A DNA stretch of 64,000 bases, taken from Voacanga thouarsii (Eukaryota > Streptophyta > Magnoliopsida > Gentianales > Apocynaceae). Both the position numbers and the translations under genes were made by a program. The stretch is from positions 62,001-126,000 of the forward strand of contig JANUWF010001271.1 of the NCBI GenBank assembly GCA_026120185.1. The letters run 5' to 3'. The notes beneath the pieces were generated by a model. The model was not told the DNA's origin. It saw nothing but the letters and a program-made list of their open reading frames with translations, and searched no databases. Positions 11,525 to 23,310 of this stretch are shown here, in pieces. Numbering within the stretch: position 1 is the first letter of the stretch; each line of letters starts with the position of its first letter.

Positions 11525-12129
11525 AGTGAATCAAATATACCACCTTTGGATAGACATTTCTGAAAGATAGTTAAGGAAATTTGTATCAGTAGATTCTGAT
11601 ATTGATTGTTCTGGTTTCTTTTGAGAACAAAGATTTTGAAGAACTAGTCGATCTAATTGTTGAGAAGCTTTGATTTCTCGGATATCTTCCTTAAGAAGAG
11701 CAATTTCAGATTGGAGATCTTGAATAGTAACAGATGTCGAAGGTTTAGAAGGAAACCTGTTAAGGATATCTGTTAGATTGTAGGTGTTGGCAATCCTTGG
11801 ATGTCGGGAAAAATGATTGGAATTTGATGAAGAAGGTTGATTTAGAATTTTCTTGAATCGTTTAAGATACTCTTTTTTGTTTGTAGAATCAGTAAGCTTA
11901 TTGATTAGTTCAAGGAGAAGATCCTGTTCTGTTGTCAGAGTATTGATAATTGATTGATCATATTAGGTAAAATGATCATTTTCTATAGAATCAGAAGATG
12001 AAGAAGAATGAATATCATCTTCCTGAATTTAGTTGAATTGCTGTTCATCATCAGCATCAGAGGAGTCAGAAAAAATATCACTTAGACAAAGAATATTGTT
12101 AAGAGATTGCTTAATATCTTCTGAAATGT

Positions 12130-13650
12130 CCATTACTTGGATTCTTTTGTGAACTTTGCAGAACCAGGCAAGGTGACCTGGTTGGTTACATTTAAATTAG
12201 ATAACTGTTTTGGGTTGGGCTACTATAGGTTTGGTTTTAGACCCAGACTTGGTAGCTTTGTATGGATTATAAGGTTTTGTAAGAGGAGTAGGAAGTGCTA
12301 GCCTCTTTGAACTATTGAACCTTTTCCTAAGGTGAGGAGGTCTATAGGAAGATTGTTTATGTTTATGTTTCCTACGGGGTTTGGTACTACATGAGGGTAG
12401 TCTAAATTGTTCATAGAATGTGCCAAGTCTTTATTTCGCTGGGCATGATTTTTAGCTATTTGTCTTAACATCTTATCTTGACAACAGATTTTGAGAGCAA
12501 CCTATCTGATTTGGCTGGTTAATTGGCCAAAAGTAATGGTTTCATAAGGTACAACACCATTGTACTGGGTTTGGAGTTCTTCACGAACAAGATCACGAAG
12601 GGATTTTGGAAGTCCATCTAGGAATTTTTCTTTCCAGTATTGGCTGTTTCCATAAGGTCTCACATAGATCCTAGTGAGAAAGGTATCCTTATACTATCTG
12701 AAATCGGATAAGGTTTTGCACTTAATGTTGTTTAGGATTTCAATAGACTTTTCTCTGAAAATTCCAGGATTACCTATGAAGGTTTTAATGATGGTGAAGA
12801 TAAGGGTTAACACAACATCAGAAATGGGTTCTCCATTCTAAAGGATTGGTTGACCGTTTGGGTTGGTTTTGACAGCATGAAAAATGTTATGCCGGTCTGC
12901 TTCAGTGAGATGTTTATCCTACCAACCTTTGAGTTGTCCTATAAAACCTGACGTAAGAACATGAGCTGCAAGCTGATCAGAACAATTATTGGTAGTGCGA
13001 TAAGCAGTGGCTACCATGGTCATTTGTTGAAGTTTAAACATAATGTTGTACTCAGATTGACCATCTATGTTCCATTTATAGATGTTGTTAGCATTGTAAC
13101 AGTTTTGAAGAATGTTGGGACTTTCCTCACGGGCAACATCTGGATGAGTAGCTCTAGGATAGTACAACTTTTGAGAAGTTTTCCAATTGGAATGTCTATT
13201 CAATCTAAGAGGCAGGATGCCAGGTTGTAGAGGAAGCAGTTTTCCTAAGTTAACACCAAGGTTTGGAGGAGATTCTGGACTATCATCAGAATAATTATCA
13301 GAAGCAGAATTAGGATCATCTTGATTTAAAACAGAAATAAAATTTTTGGAACCAACCTGTTCAGTAGACTCTGGAATGATTGATTTTTCAATTTCAGCTA
13401 TTCTACGCTGGAGATCAGTGAGAATAGGTTTGTCTGATGTTCTCCTATTAAGTTCTTTCCTATATTGGAGGGGAATTTCATAAGGTCGGAACAAAGGGAT
13501 TGAAGATGAAGAAGTACTAGATTCAAGAATAACCGGAGTTGAAGAAATACTTGGTTTTGAAATCAAATATTCACCAATAGTTTGCAAATATTTGTTTGTA
13601 TAATTGTTTCGTTCATAAATATTTTGAATGTCTTTTGGACGAAGCATATC
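12130..13650 (-). pseudogene. EPRV-1 coat protein region with zinc finger
   Basis: The frame 12919-13647 (242 codons) and its broken continuation to 12130 correspond to the capsid part of the polyprotein. A Ser-rich and acidic N-terminal half is followed by the conserved NNIYKWNIDGQSEYNI stretch (residues about 188-203), helical capsid sequence, a basic stretch, and at about 12150-12200 a CCHC knuckle with CNQPGHLAWFC. The first Cys of that knuckle is replaced by a stop codon. Several further stops interrupt 12400-12900. Confidence 0.75.
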
Positions 13651-13655
13651 ATCAT

Positions 13656-14518
13656 CTATGTCTTTCCTTTTAAAAGGAATGGCATCAATTTGTTCAACTC
13701 CAAAATGAATTTTGAATTTCTGACCAGGGGGAAATTCAGCAGAAATATTTTGTCCCTGGGAAGTTTGCCATAATTTTGAAACATTAACAGAAGAGGCAAA
13801 AGGATAATCAATATTATGGACTTCAGCATACGCTTCAAAACCATAAAAGAAATTAATTTATTTTTCAATTGAATTTAAAAATTCATAATAAGAATCCTGA
13901 ACTTTCTATTGGTCAGATCCTTGAAAGTTTTCGAAGAACCATATTCTTTTAGAAAGATGTGGAAGAGAATAAAATTCTTCTCTTAATTTGGTTTTGTCAA
14001 TAACAAAAATATTTTGTACTTCTTTATCATCGGTTTGAAGAACATTAAGTTCTCCTGCCATAGCAGAATGAGTAGGTGAGGTAGGTAAATCTATCTCAGT
14101 ATCATCAGTTTCAGGTCGGGCAACATACCTGGTTTAAGGAATCCTAGAGTCGAGATTGATACCTTGTAGATGGGTAGCTACAAAGGATACTGAATGTTGA
14201 GGTGGTTGGATTCCTGATGAAGAGGCAATAGATTGGGGATATGAAATCCTTTGGCTGAGATCTTTGGAAAGTAATTTCTACAGATTCATAGGAGAATTGT
14301 CTGATTTCTAATATAGTAGAATTTTCTGGTTTATCAAAAGGAGCTGCATCAATTAGAAGCCAATTGGAAGGAAGACTTACTCGATTCCAGGAGATGGGCT
14401 TGGGAATTGAAAGATGAGATCTTTGCAAATCGGTTTGAAAAAGAACAGTTTCTCCATTGTTAGATGTCTTCATAGCACCAATATTAAAAGCAGAAGTCAT
14501 TGGTATCAGAGTCTTGAT

Positions 14519-14565
<47 letters not shown>

Positions 14566-14620
14566 GTTTGTGTGTGTTTACACACACACACACACATTTT
14601 TATACATTCAGAGGTAATTG
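13656..14620 (-). pseudogene. EPRV-1 movement protein region
   Basis: The frame 14144-14593 contains SIPKPISWNRVSLPSNWLL (residues about 63-81), which fits a 30K-type movement protein domain of Caulimoviridae, the protein that carries virus through plasmodesmata. The frame continues, broken, through 13868-13656 into the coat region. The first about 30 residues of the open frame are translated microsatellite, so the true N-terminus is lost at the (TA)n junction. Confidence 0.65.
14523..14597. repeat. (TA)n tract followed by (TG)/(CA)n
   Basis: An uninterrupted TA dinucleotide run fills 14523-14560. After a short spacer, TTTGTGTGTGTTTACACACACACACACACA fills about 14566-14596, itself an inverted repeat. 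It lies exactly between EPRV-1 and the next EPRV fragment. Confidence 0.95.
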
Positions 14621-14639
14621 ATTTGTTAATATCAAAGGG

Positions 14640-16500
14640 TTCTGTTGTAAATCTAAGTTCAATGAGATTGTCTCTAGTTCTTAGATTTTTGGTAAACTAG
14701 GAAATTGTATTTGACTTATTTCATTAAATAAATATAGAAAATCAAGGGTATCTTTAGTAACAAAACATTCAGAATGATGAGTATTAGGAATAACATATGA
14801 AATCATATAAGTTATTGAATAAGGTTGATTAGATTGGTAAAAGAATTCCTTTCTTTTAAAATCTTGAATTAAGCTTAATGGTTTATCAAAATTTTTATCT
14901 TGTAAATGATACGAAATTCCACGGTAAACATTGAATTTTAATTTCCTATATTGTATTCACCTAATTGTTCTTCAGAACTATCTATTATGGATGCTACTAG
15001 TTTCAATTATCTCATTTATTATTTGTAGATGAAGTGTATTCAGTTTCAATTAAAATAAAGAGACTGTTGTTAGACTTAATATCTTCAAATTTATTTATTG
15101 GAACAAAGTTACCTTGTTCTATCATGTTTTTTATATCATCATCAATTTCAAAGAACTTTTATTTTTATCAAATTTCTTGGGACATCTACTAGCGTAATGC
15201 CCTATCTCATGACAATAATAGCATTGGCATTCGTTAGTCTTAGTTACCTTCTTTTTTTTCTTTTATAAGTCTATTTTATTGGATTTTTATATCCTCTTTT
15301 CTTTGAATATCTAACTTTTTTCCTTAAAATATCTTTTCTTAAAATATTTTAGCTTTTTTATATTTTCTTTTTATTTCATTATAATAAAAAGGACTATCAC
15401 GTCCTACTATTAAAGGTATTTTTGGATTATCACAACATAAAGAAATTCTTTTCTTTAATCCACGGGTCCTCTTAGCAATCAAGAAGATTGTAGTAGGCAA
15501 ATTTAGAAGTTTATTAAGATCTTTTGTTTACACATAAAAGAAGGAATATAATGATCCCTTGATTTACAATTGAAGGCAAATTTAGAAGTTTATTAAGATA
15601 ATTTGTTTATAGCAGATATAGATAGAATTTAAATCCAGACTTCATAACTATTTTACAATCTTAATACTTCAGAGACAATTGTAAGCTACATTATTGCTAT
15701 GCACAACACTTTTTATAGGTACTTATCCTTTTGCGTGAAGGTGGAGATCCTCTTGTCAAGCATCTTATTTCTATTCAATCAATTTTATGTCTCCTTTTTT
15801 TCTTTATGTCTTCTCAACTTTCTTTTAGTCGTTGTCGATGTCGATGTCGAGTGCTTTTCCTTTTTAAATTTGCTTTTCTTTAAGCAGTGAGCAAAAGGGA
15901 CATGTACCCTTATCATGTGGTCTGAAATGACACAGACATTCCTGGGCCTGTGGACTTGAGCGAATTATTTCACTAGTAGTCATCTTAATCTTAGTTTTTA
16001 GAAACTTATTTGTTGCTCGTGGAGTAACCTTAGCAGGTGCAATCAAGATAGAAGAATACATGATTTTTTCATCCATAGGTACAAAATCCACACTTGAAAC
16101 AAGTTCCCATGCTTTGAATTACAACTGTCATACCAATAGCTCATTTGTAATGAATATTTGTTTCTTCAAATCTAACAATTTCTTTGTGAAGTTCCTAAGA
16201 GGAAAAGATAGAAAAAGCTTCTACTTTTCCAAGTTGGATAAAATGATATGTAGGGTATCATTCTTGTTGCTAGAAATCTGGTCCTCCATATAAGAATTTG
16301 AGAACCAATGTATCTTTGGAAGTAAAAGTAGGGTTATTGACATAACAATCCTCAACTCCATCTTTTATCCACTGTGGTAATGGACTTGTTCTTGGAAAAG
16401 AAGGACAGCCATGTATATGGAGTTAATAGCTCCAAAATCATACCAATATCGAATATGTTTTGGAGAAGAATGTTGTAGATAATTAAGTCTGGAATAAATC
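14640..16500 (-). pseudogene. EPRV-like fragment with coat-type zinc finger
   Basis: Minus-strand translation gives a Cys/His-rich piece with CLCHFRPHDKGTCPFC (frame 15864-16091), then broken sequence. A Lys/Arg-rich stretch ends in a CCHC knuckle, CYYCHEIGHYASRC (about 15180-15230), a typical end of a caulimovirid coat protein. Then come an acidic stretch and a conserved segment with VYRGISYHLQDKNFDKPL (about 14870-14940). The order fits the coat-to-polymerase junction of a pararetrovirus different from EPRV-1. RT is absent because EPRV-1 and its (TA)n tract begin at 14620. The virus assignment is inferred from motif order. Confidence 0.55.
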
Positions 16501-16613
16501 CCAGAACAATCAATGTATCGAGTTTTTTATCTCATAGAGTATAATTCTCTCATAATGGGCTGTGTGGAATGTAAAAGAAATTGGATAGGATTTTGCATAT
16601 GCTTGTTGTCTGT

Positions 16614-16885
16614 ATATATGTATATATCTATAAATGTGCTATATTATACATATATATGTATTATATATATATATATATGTATGTATATATATATATATAT
16701 ATTTACATGGATATTATACATATATATGTATTATATATAAATGTATATACATATACATATACCACATAAATATGTATATGTATATACACACACACACAAA
16801 TATATGTGGTATATGTATATATATATAAATGGATATGTATATGTATTATATATAAATGGATGTATACGTATATATACACACACAT
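16614..16885. repeat. TA/TATG/CA microsatellite block
   Basis: The block is a patchwork of (TA)n, TATATG and (CA)n runs, with several internal near-repeats of TATTATACATATATATGTATTATATATA (about 16640 and 16712). Open frames here on both strands are Tyr/Ile-rich translations of the repeat and are not genes. It separates a minus-strand from a plus-strand pararetrovirus fragment. Confidence 0.95.
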
Positions 16886-16902
16886 AAATGGTTAGATTAG
16901 GA

Positions 16903-17623
16903 TGTACAATTTAATTATTGACACTGATAAATTATATAATCTTTTAGAAACATACATTAGTGATATAGATACTATACTTAGCAAATTAAAAAAAGAAGAA
17001 ATAATTGGGGAAATTACCACGAAACTATTTCCATGAAGAACTTCCTTGGAAGAATACTCAGACAAGGATCTGGATTAGGATCCAGACAAATCACTCAGAC
17101 TTTAGAAGATGTAGTAGATGTCAACCAAGACATGAGCACATTTTCTGAACAACAACTTCGTTCTATGCAACCACAAACATTATATGGTGTGAGCAGGTTC
17201 AGTAGAACAACTTCTCTCTTCAGACATCAAAGAGCAGAACCACTTCATATCCCAGAAGGACATGAAGTAAGAATGACTCTAATGACTGAAGATTCAGCTA
17301 GATCACGCCAAACTTGAGGACATAATTATATCCATTTAGGATTAATAATTATTGGACTCATAGGACTTACTATGAAAGGTAAAAGAGATAAAGTACTCTT
17401 AGTCCTTTATGACTCTAGATTTTCAAATCAAGCACACCAAATTATTGGAATGCTCAAAGTAGATTTGTTTGAAAATCTAGGAATTACTTATATTTGCCCA
17501 AATTTCAATATGACTATCAAAGAATTTTGTAAGCATATCAAAATTTTGGTAAAAACTCGTGGATATGGTCAATTTGAAAGAGACAATATTCAACTTACGT
17601 ACCATAAATTTCTAGTTATTTGA
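16903..17623 (+). pseudogene. EPRV-2 movement-protein region (5' part)
   Basis: Reading frames 17033-17317 and 17372-17623 belong to one broken frame that starts before 17033. The first holds ATLYGVSRFSR-like sequence (seen as QTLYGVSRFSR) and FRHQRAEPLHIPEG. The second, after one stop and a frame shift, holds KVLLVLYDSRF, ITYICPNFNMTIKEF and TRGYGQF, in the order found in the conserved core of badnavirus- and caulimovirus-type movement proteins. The continuation is cut by the hAT element at about 17640. Confidence 0.7.
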
Positions 17624-17649
17624 AATACTAAACTAACTACTTGGTTATC

Positions 17650-19408
17650 CCATTCTTCATCTAAGTCATAATCAATAATTCAGGAATTAACTGTCATTCC
17701 TCGGCCGCGAACTAACTATTGTTACATATTAACATCTCTAATGTATGAAGAGCCAATCGAGATCTTCTTTCATCAATTATTCGAGTGCTTTCATGAAAGA
17801 CGTTTTTCGATGTACTATAGAGATAAATGGCATTAAAAGATCACATGCCGTTTTAGATAAAATTGGTTATTTCTTTTCATGATCATTCTACCAACCCTAA
17901 ATGTTAAAATATTGATTATAATTTTCTACAAGAAGTTGCATTTCGTAAATTACCATCTCATTTAGGTAGTGGATGATCTTCTTTGACGCTTCATGATACC
18001 ATATTGATTAAATTTTGATAAAATCGAAAAGGTGTATTTTCGTAGTGATTGAAATTGACTGTTAGATGATGATGGTAAACATTCTCTACTTATAGTAGTA
18101 GAACTAGAATAAGAAGATTCAAACTCATATAAGCATATCCATTTTTTCTTTTATATATATATTTTTATCATGCATTGTTTACGGATTGGAGATTCATCAA
18201 AATCTAATATTTCATAAAGATATTCGATAATACTATGAAATCTAGGAGTTTTTACACAAGGATTTAAACACAATACCATACAATATAAAATAGGAATCTT
18301 TTCATAATATTTTTTTATATTTTTCAAACATACTTTTTATAAAATTATCAGATTGGAGATGCTTCATATACTCATTAAAAATATGTGCTATCTGAGTAAG
18401 TGTGGGGAGAATATGATGAGTAGTGAGATAATAAGATCTCAATAAAAATTCGGTTGCTTGTTTAAAAGTAAATAAAACTATTAAAAGTGCAATATAGTTT
18501 TCAAATGAGTTTCAGTGAGTTGAAATTGAAAATTATTACTATTACAAAATTCAATAAAATAATTTTGATAAGATATAACACTTTCAAACATATTAAAAGT
18601 TGAGTTTCATCTAATTTTACGATATAATTTAAAATTTTTAAAAGACATACCTTATTTTTGCTTAAAATCTTAAAATTTAGAAATCTAGTTGGAGAAGTTT
18701 TAATAAATAAAATAATATTTCTAATTATATTAACAGTATCATTAACATATTTATATCATTCTTTAACATACAAATTAAATATATGGCAATCACACTTAGT
18801 AGGAAATAAAATTCCATCTAACATATGATTAATAGTATTTTTTAAAATTGCTATAATAGAACCATTATTTGAAGCATTAAAGAAATAGAAATATTTTTAT
18901 TTAATATCTTATATTCACAAAATGTTTCAGTAATCATTCTAGCAATATTAGTATCTATATGAGGATATTCAAATAATTTAAAACAAATAGTGATTTTTTG
19001 TACTAATCAACTATGATCGATCTAATTGCATATAATGCACAAATAATACTCATTAGTAATTACAGTCCAACTATTATAAGTAAGAACAAATTTCCAATTA
19101 TAAGAATCAAGTATAGCAATAAGACACACTTTCATCTCTTTATATATCTTCACTATATCACATTTTAATATTGTTCTAGGAATCATTTTCTATACTGGTT
19201 GGCAATAGTGTTGCAAGAATTGTTCATATAGTATATTTTATGAAAAATTAAGAGGTAATCTAGTTTTAACAAGTATTTTAGCAAATCTAATTCTAATTTT
19301 TTTTATGATCATATTAGAAATTACCTATAATTTGATCTCCTGAAGTATGGATTTGTTGTTGTTTAAGTAGGTTTTCTAACGAATCATTATGTGACATTTT
19401 CATATGTT
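17650..19408 (-). pseudogene. hAT transposase pseudogene, C-terminal two thirds
   Basis: The minus-strand translation, with many stops, follows a plant hAT transposase of the BED-finger type. A block with SGDQIIGNF is near 19320, DSYNWKFVLTYNSWTVITNEYY, the DDE-domain start, is near 19060-19120, and CDCHIFNLYVKE (normally C-C-A-H-I-L-N-L) is near 18770-18800. RWNSTFNM, with Trp now a stop, is near 18590-18610, and the C-terminal hAT dimerisation block ends with SRLALHTLEMLICNN near 17735-17780. All frames are broken, so it is dead. The N-terminal part is displaced to 21016-21640 by the LTR insertion. Confidence 0.75.
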
Positions 19409-21015
19409 TGATTGTTGTGTGTGCTTGAGTGTGTGGTTTGTGCTATGTATATAAGATAAATCCAACACTCAACCAAGTTTTAAAGTAAAATACCAATTTA
19501 ACTCACATATATACACATTTTAGGCAAGTATATCCATCATGTAGTAAAGAGTATGGTTAGTAAGTATCGAAGATCCTAATAAAAGGGCGCTAACTGCCAC
19601 TACTTTCTCTCAAGTTTCATTTGCCAATCAATCAAAATAAAGAATTATAAACAACTAACTATTGTAGGTCAAGTGCCCAAGAGTGTCACAGAGAAAGCTA
19701 TACCCAATTTTCAAGATAAAACCAAAAGATTACCAAGGCAAAATTAAAGTAGGGAAAAGGGAATTGACTATGCAATTAAAGAGAAATATCCGTTTACATC
19801 CAAGAATCAACCATCATTTAAACAATCAACATCTAATTCAAGTATGGGCAAGATTACTCAAATAAATTGAAATTCAATCTTTCTCAAGTAATGAATCTTT
19901 TACCCTTGAGCCTAATCCAAAAATATCTCTATTAACATGAATCAAACTTAAGGATGCATAAAGTTAGAGAAATCAAAGCCCAAGCCAAAAAGCTAAAGGA
20001 TCTATATCTCTAGGTGACCTTAATAATCTCATCTATCACCAAGGTCTACATCCCCCAATTTTTTTTTTCAAGTTCATCAAGGGAAAACAAATTCATTGGA
20101 TCATAATAGAAGGGAACCTATCTTATATATTCTTTCTCAAATTCAATATAGGAGAATTACCTAAAAATTTAATCCAATAAACAAAACTCAAGTGATAAAT
20201 TATTCAAAATAGATAATAATAAGTCAAATAAAAATCAAATATATGAATAATGTAGGGTAAAACTCTTTAATTACAACTCAATTTAAATAATTTTAGCAAC
20301 CACAAAGTCAAATTACAGAGAATTAAAAGGAAGAACTCATAGACAATGATCATTCTTCTTCTTTGCAATCTTCCTTTGGGTGCCCCTTTTTCCTCTTCAA
20401 TTCACCTTATATCTTCTCTTCTTGGCTTTCTCTTGTGATTCCAAGGTGTTTTCTCAAAGTTTTCTTGTGATTTCTCTTGCCTTTCTCTCTCTAGGTTAAA
20501 AAAAAAGAGTATTTATAGATTGGGTGGCTGAAACCCTTGAAATATGCAAACTAGGGTGTCATCTGCGATGTTACATAGTGCTGTGGAGTGTGGCTTGCAC
20601 GTCGCTGTGCATGCTCTGATGCTTTAGGTTTTATTCTAAACAATATCGTGGCTCTTGAAGCCTTCATGTGCTGGAAACATGCAAGGTGCCATGACTAACG
20701 ATCAGTACGACACGTTGGCCTTCAGGATCCCTACCATTTCTAACTTTTGGACGTGCATGGTATCATGCACTGTGGGATTTATGGCGCCATGGACCTCCAG
20801 ATTATTGACTATTGACTTTCTAGTTCTGCACGACTGCGTGCAAAATAAGGGAATGATGCCATAGGTCTTCCATGTTGCTCTTTTTTTCACTCCTTTTCTT
20901 CTTGAGTTCTATTATTATTTCAACTTTCTTCATCTACATCAAATAAAGAGAAAATAGAGAAGCTAAGTTAAACCTCAAATGCTATGTAGAATATGCATAT
21001 AATGATCAAATATCA
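19409..21015 (-). mobile_element. Solo LTR, Tat/Ogre-like Ty3 type
   Basis: On the minus strand it starts TGATATTTGATCATTATATGC and ends ACACAACAATCA, 1607 bases, with a TATA box (TATAAATA at 20510-20517, minus) about a third of the way in. It sits inside the hAT BED-finger codons: coding sequence reads through if the LTR is removed. CTAAC at 21016-21020 has no perfect copy at 19404-19408, so the target duplication has decayed or was lost in recombination. Assignment to Tat/Ogre rests on the shape of the LTR start and is uncertain. The internal short frames are not genes. Confidence 0.65.
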
Positions 21016-21640
21016 CTAACTAACGTTCCCGTCTCTCCTCTTTTCTTATATGTATATACCACATTAAAAATTTTACATATTGTCTTATCATTATTATTGT
21101 CTTTTTAAAAAGATTCCAAACCATAGATATTTTTGCTTTAGTTATAACTTCTAAAGTTTTACCATCAACTTGGTCCTGAGGCACACCTATATTAAATTCA
21201 TCAAGATTAATAGTTGTAGTTGGTTGTGGTACACTAACGCTAAGGCCTTTATTTTCATTACTTATTTCATTATTTATTAATTTTAAGGCTGTATCTATAT
21301 TGAAATCAAAATGTGCAGATGGTTGTAAAGAAAAATGATGTATTGATTTAGATCCATTACTTCTAAACAAAACAATCAATTTAAATTTAAATAATAGTTC
21401 AAATAAAATGAAATAAGGTATTAACAAATAATAAAATAAAACAATTGAAATATATATATAACTTGTAAATTAACTTAAAAATGAAACAAATAACTAAAAT
21501 AAATAAATAATTAATAAAGTTAAAAAAATAAGAATGTAAGATTAAGAAATACTAACTAGTTAATGGTCAAGAAACAATAATACTTTATTGAGCTTTACTT
21601 CTTGTCTTCTTCAAGACTTGAATTATCCATTATTCTGCCA
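21016..21640 (-). pseudogene. hAT transposase pseudogene, N-terminal BED-finger part
   Basis: The 135-codon frame at 21020-21427 ends in the BED zinc-finger region with SMVWNLFKKTI followed, in a shifted frame, by CKIFNVVYTYKKRGETGTLV. The next codons (HMKMSH) lie across the LTR at about 19390-19408, so the finger is split. The second Cys of the finger appears as Phe. Upstream to 21640 is a broken Met-Asp-Asn-Ser start. Confidence 0.7.
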
Positions 21641-22105
21641 CTTAATAAACTTCCAAAATATGAAGAATTTGCCTAAAGAATTGAAAAAATATATAAAAAA
21701 TAAATTCTATTCTAACACTTTTTGTAGAAGAAATTGAGAGATTTGAAGATTATGAGAGAAAGAAAATGAAAATAGAGCGTTGAAGAGAATTAGAGAGAGT
21801 TAAAGAGTGTTTGGTGAGTTTCGGGACAAATTGGCGGTATTTATAGAGTTTTGTAGGTTAGGGGTGGGGGGAAATAGCCGTTGAGGGTCCATTTTGAAAA
21901 AAAAAAAAAAAAAAAAAAGCTAGAGAGTCGTTGGGCAACAACTCTTTACGCGGGTTGGCCTGCCGCTGGCTTGTGGTAGGCTAGGGATTTTTATCCCTGG
22001 CCTAGCGCAAATCGGCGCTTAGGACCAGCCCGCTACACTGGAGCTGGTTTGGCTCTCGGTCCCGGAGCAACCTGGCTCGACCCGTCGGACTGGCCCACAT
22101 GCCAA
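21641..22105 (-). mobile_element. hAT 5' non-coding end
   Basis: This is sequence upstream of the transposase start. It has a poly-A run of about 22 at 21897-21918 on the plus strand, then a strikingly GC-rich 21940-22105 stretch with repeated GG/CC words (CTGGTTTGGCTCTCGGTCC, GACCCGTCGGACTGGCCC), as is usual for subterminal regions of plant hAT elements. I could not match a terminal inverted repeat at the other end near 17640, so the left end seems truncated. EPRV-2 coding sequence resumes at 22106. Confidence 0.5.
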
Positions 22106-22780
22106 TGGCACTCATAGAAGTGCTACTTTTATTGTTAGAAAACATAGTGAAATTGTTAGGGAAAAAAGTAGAATGGTAAATTATAAAAGGTTAAATGATA
22201 ATGCATTAGAAGATAGTCATAATATTCCTAACAAAGATCAATTAATAAATAGAATTCAATGATGCTATATATTCAGTAAATTTGATTGTAAATCAGGATT
22301 TTGACAAATTAGATGCACAAGATAGTATAGCTTGGACTACTTTTACTTTCCCATTAGGACATTTTGAATGACTAGTTATATCTTTTGGATTAAAAAATGC
22401 ACCTGTTGTATTTTAGAAAAAATGGATACAATTTTCAATTAATATAATATGTTTTTTTTAGTATATATAGATGATATTTTGGAATTTTCTAAAACTAAAA
22501 ATGAACATATTAGTCATCTTAAAATTGTTTTGTCTCAATTCCTAAAATATGGCATTGTGATTAGTAGTAAAAGGACACAGTTATTTAAAAAAATATAATT
22601 TTTTAGGAATAGAAATTGGTTAATGAAGAATAAAATTGCAACCTCATATTAGTAAAAAGGCATTAGAATTTCCTACTAAAATTGAAGATACAAAATAATT
22701 GTAACAATTTTTAGGACTGTTAAATTTTGCAAGACCATTTGTTAAAAATCTAAGTAAAATCATAGGACCTTTATATAGCA
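22106..22780 (+). pseudogene. EPRV-2 reverse transcriptase remnant
   Basis: Plus-strand translation, with stops, gives [11 protein letters not shown], the FDCKSGF block (about 22283-22303), an MPFGLKNAP-like block (near 22390-22410), VYIDDIL with the intact YIDD active site (about 22463-22483), and a LGLLNFARPF block near 22713-22742. These motifs and their spacing are those of a caulimovirid RT. It is not related closely to EPRV-1. Confidence 0.85.
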
Positions 22781-23310
22781 AAACTAGTTACAAGGGACAA
22801 AAATATTTTAATAAAGAAGATGTAGAATTAGTAAAACAAATAAAAAAAAGTAAAAGATTTACTACATTTGAGATTACTTTTAGCAGTGATTGTTTAATCA
22901 TAGAAATAGATGAATGTGACAAAGGATGGGGAGCTATTTTGAAATCTAAACCTCATAAATAAAGTAATAAATTAGAAGAACAGATTTGTAGATATAGTAG
23001 TGGTAAATATAGAGAAAAATAAAATATTAGTAGCATTGATGCAAAACTATTAGCAATTTATTATACCTTAGATAGTTTCGATTATTTATTCTAAATAAAC
23101 TAGAATTTACACTTAGAACTGATTGTGAAGTAATAGTAAAATTCATTAATAAGAAAAATAAAAAACGTAGTTCTCAAAAAGATGGTTGAATTTCTTAGAT
23201 AGAATTACCAATGATGGATATAAAATTAATTTTGAACTTATTAAAGAACCTGATAATAAAACTGCAACTCATTTGCTAAGATTACTAACACATCTTGTAT
23301 AACTTCATAG
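22781..23310 (+). pseudogene. EPRV-2 RNase H remnant
   Basis: This continues the RT frame. A block with IIEIDECDKGWGAILKSKPHK (first active-site Asp region, split by sequence changes) lies at about 22899-22960, CRYSSGKYREK at about 22987-23020, and LRTDCEVIVKFINKKN at about 23115-23160. The frame then ends near TATHLLRLLTH (about 23260-23300). Stops at several sites make it non-functional. Confidence 0.75.

Larger units (their letters stand above)
9816..14620 (-). other. Endogenous pararetrovirus EPRV-1 (petuvirus/florendovirus-like)
   Basis: On the minus strand the modules run movement protein, coat protein with zinc finger, aspartic protease, reverse transcriptase, RNase H. No integrase and no LTRs are seen, which is the layout of Caulimoviridae rather than of a retrotransposon. 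Placing all modules in one polyprotein-like order suggests a petuvirus- or florendovirus-like member, but the genus is inference. The copy is broken by many stops and frameshifts. Its upstream end abuts a (TA)n tract at 14523-14560 and its downstream end runs into the GC-rich island. No intact genome is present. Confidence 0.8.

Noticed and set aside
16513..16885. Overlapping 60-75 codon reading frames rich in Tyr and Ile on both strands
   Set aside because: They are translations of TA/TATG/CA microsatellite; all frames stay open because the repeat has few stop words.
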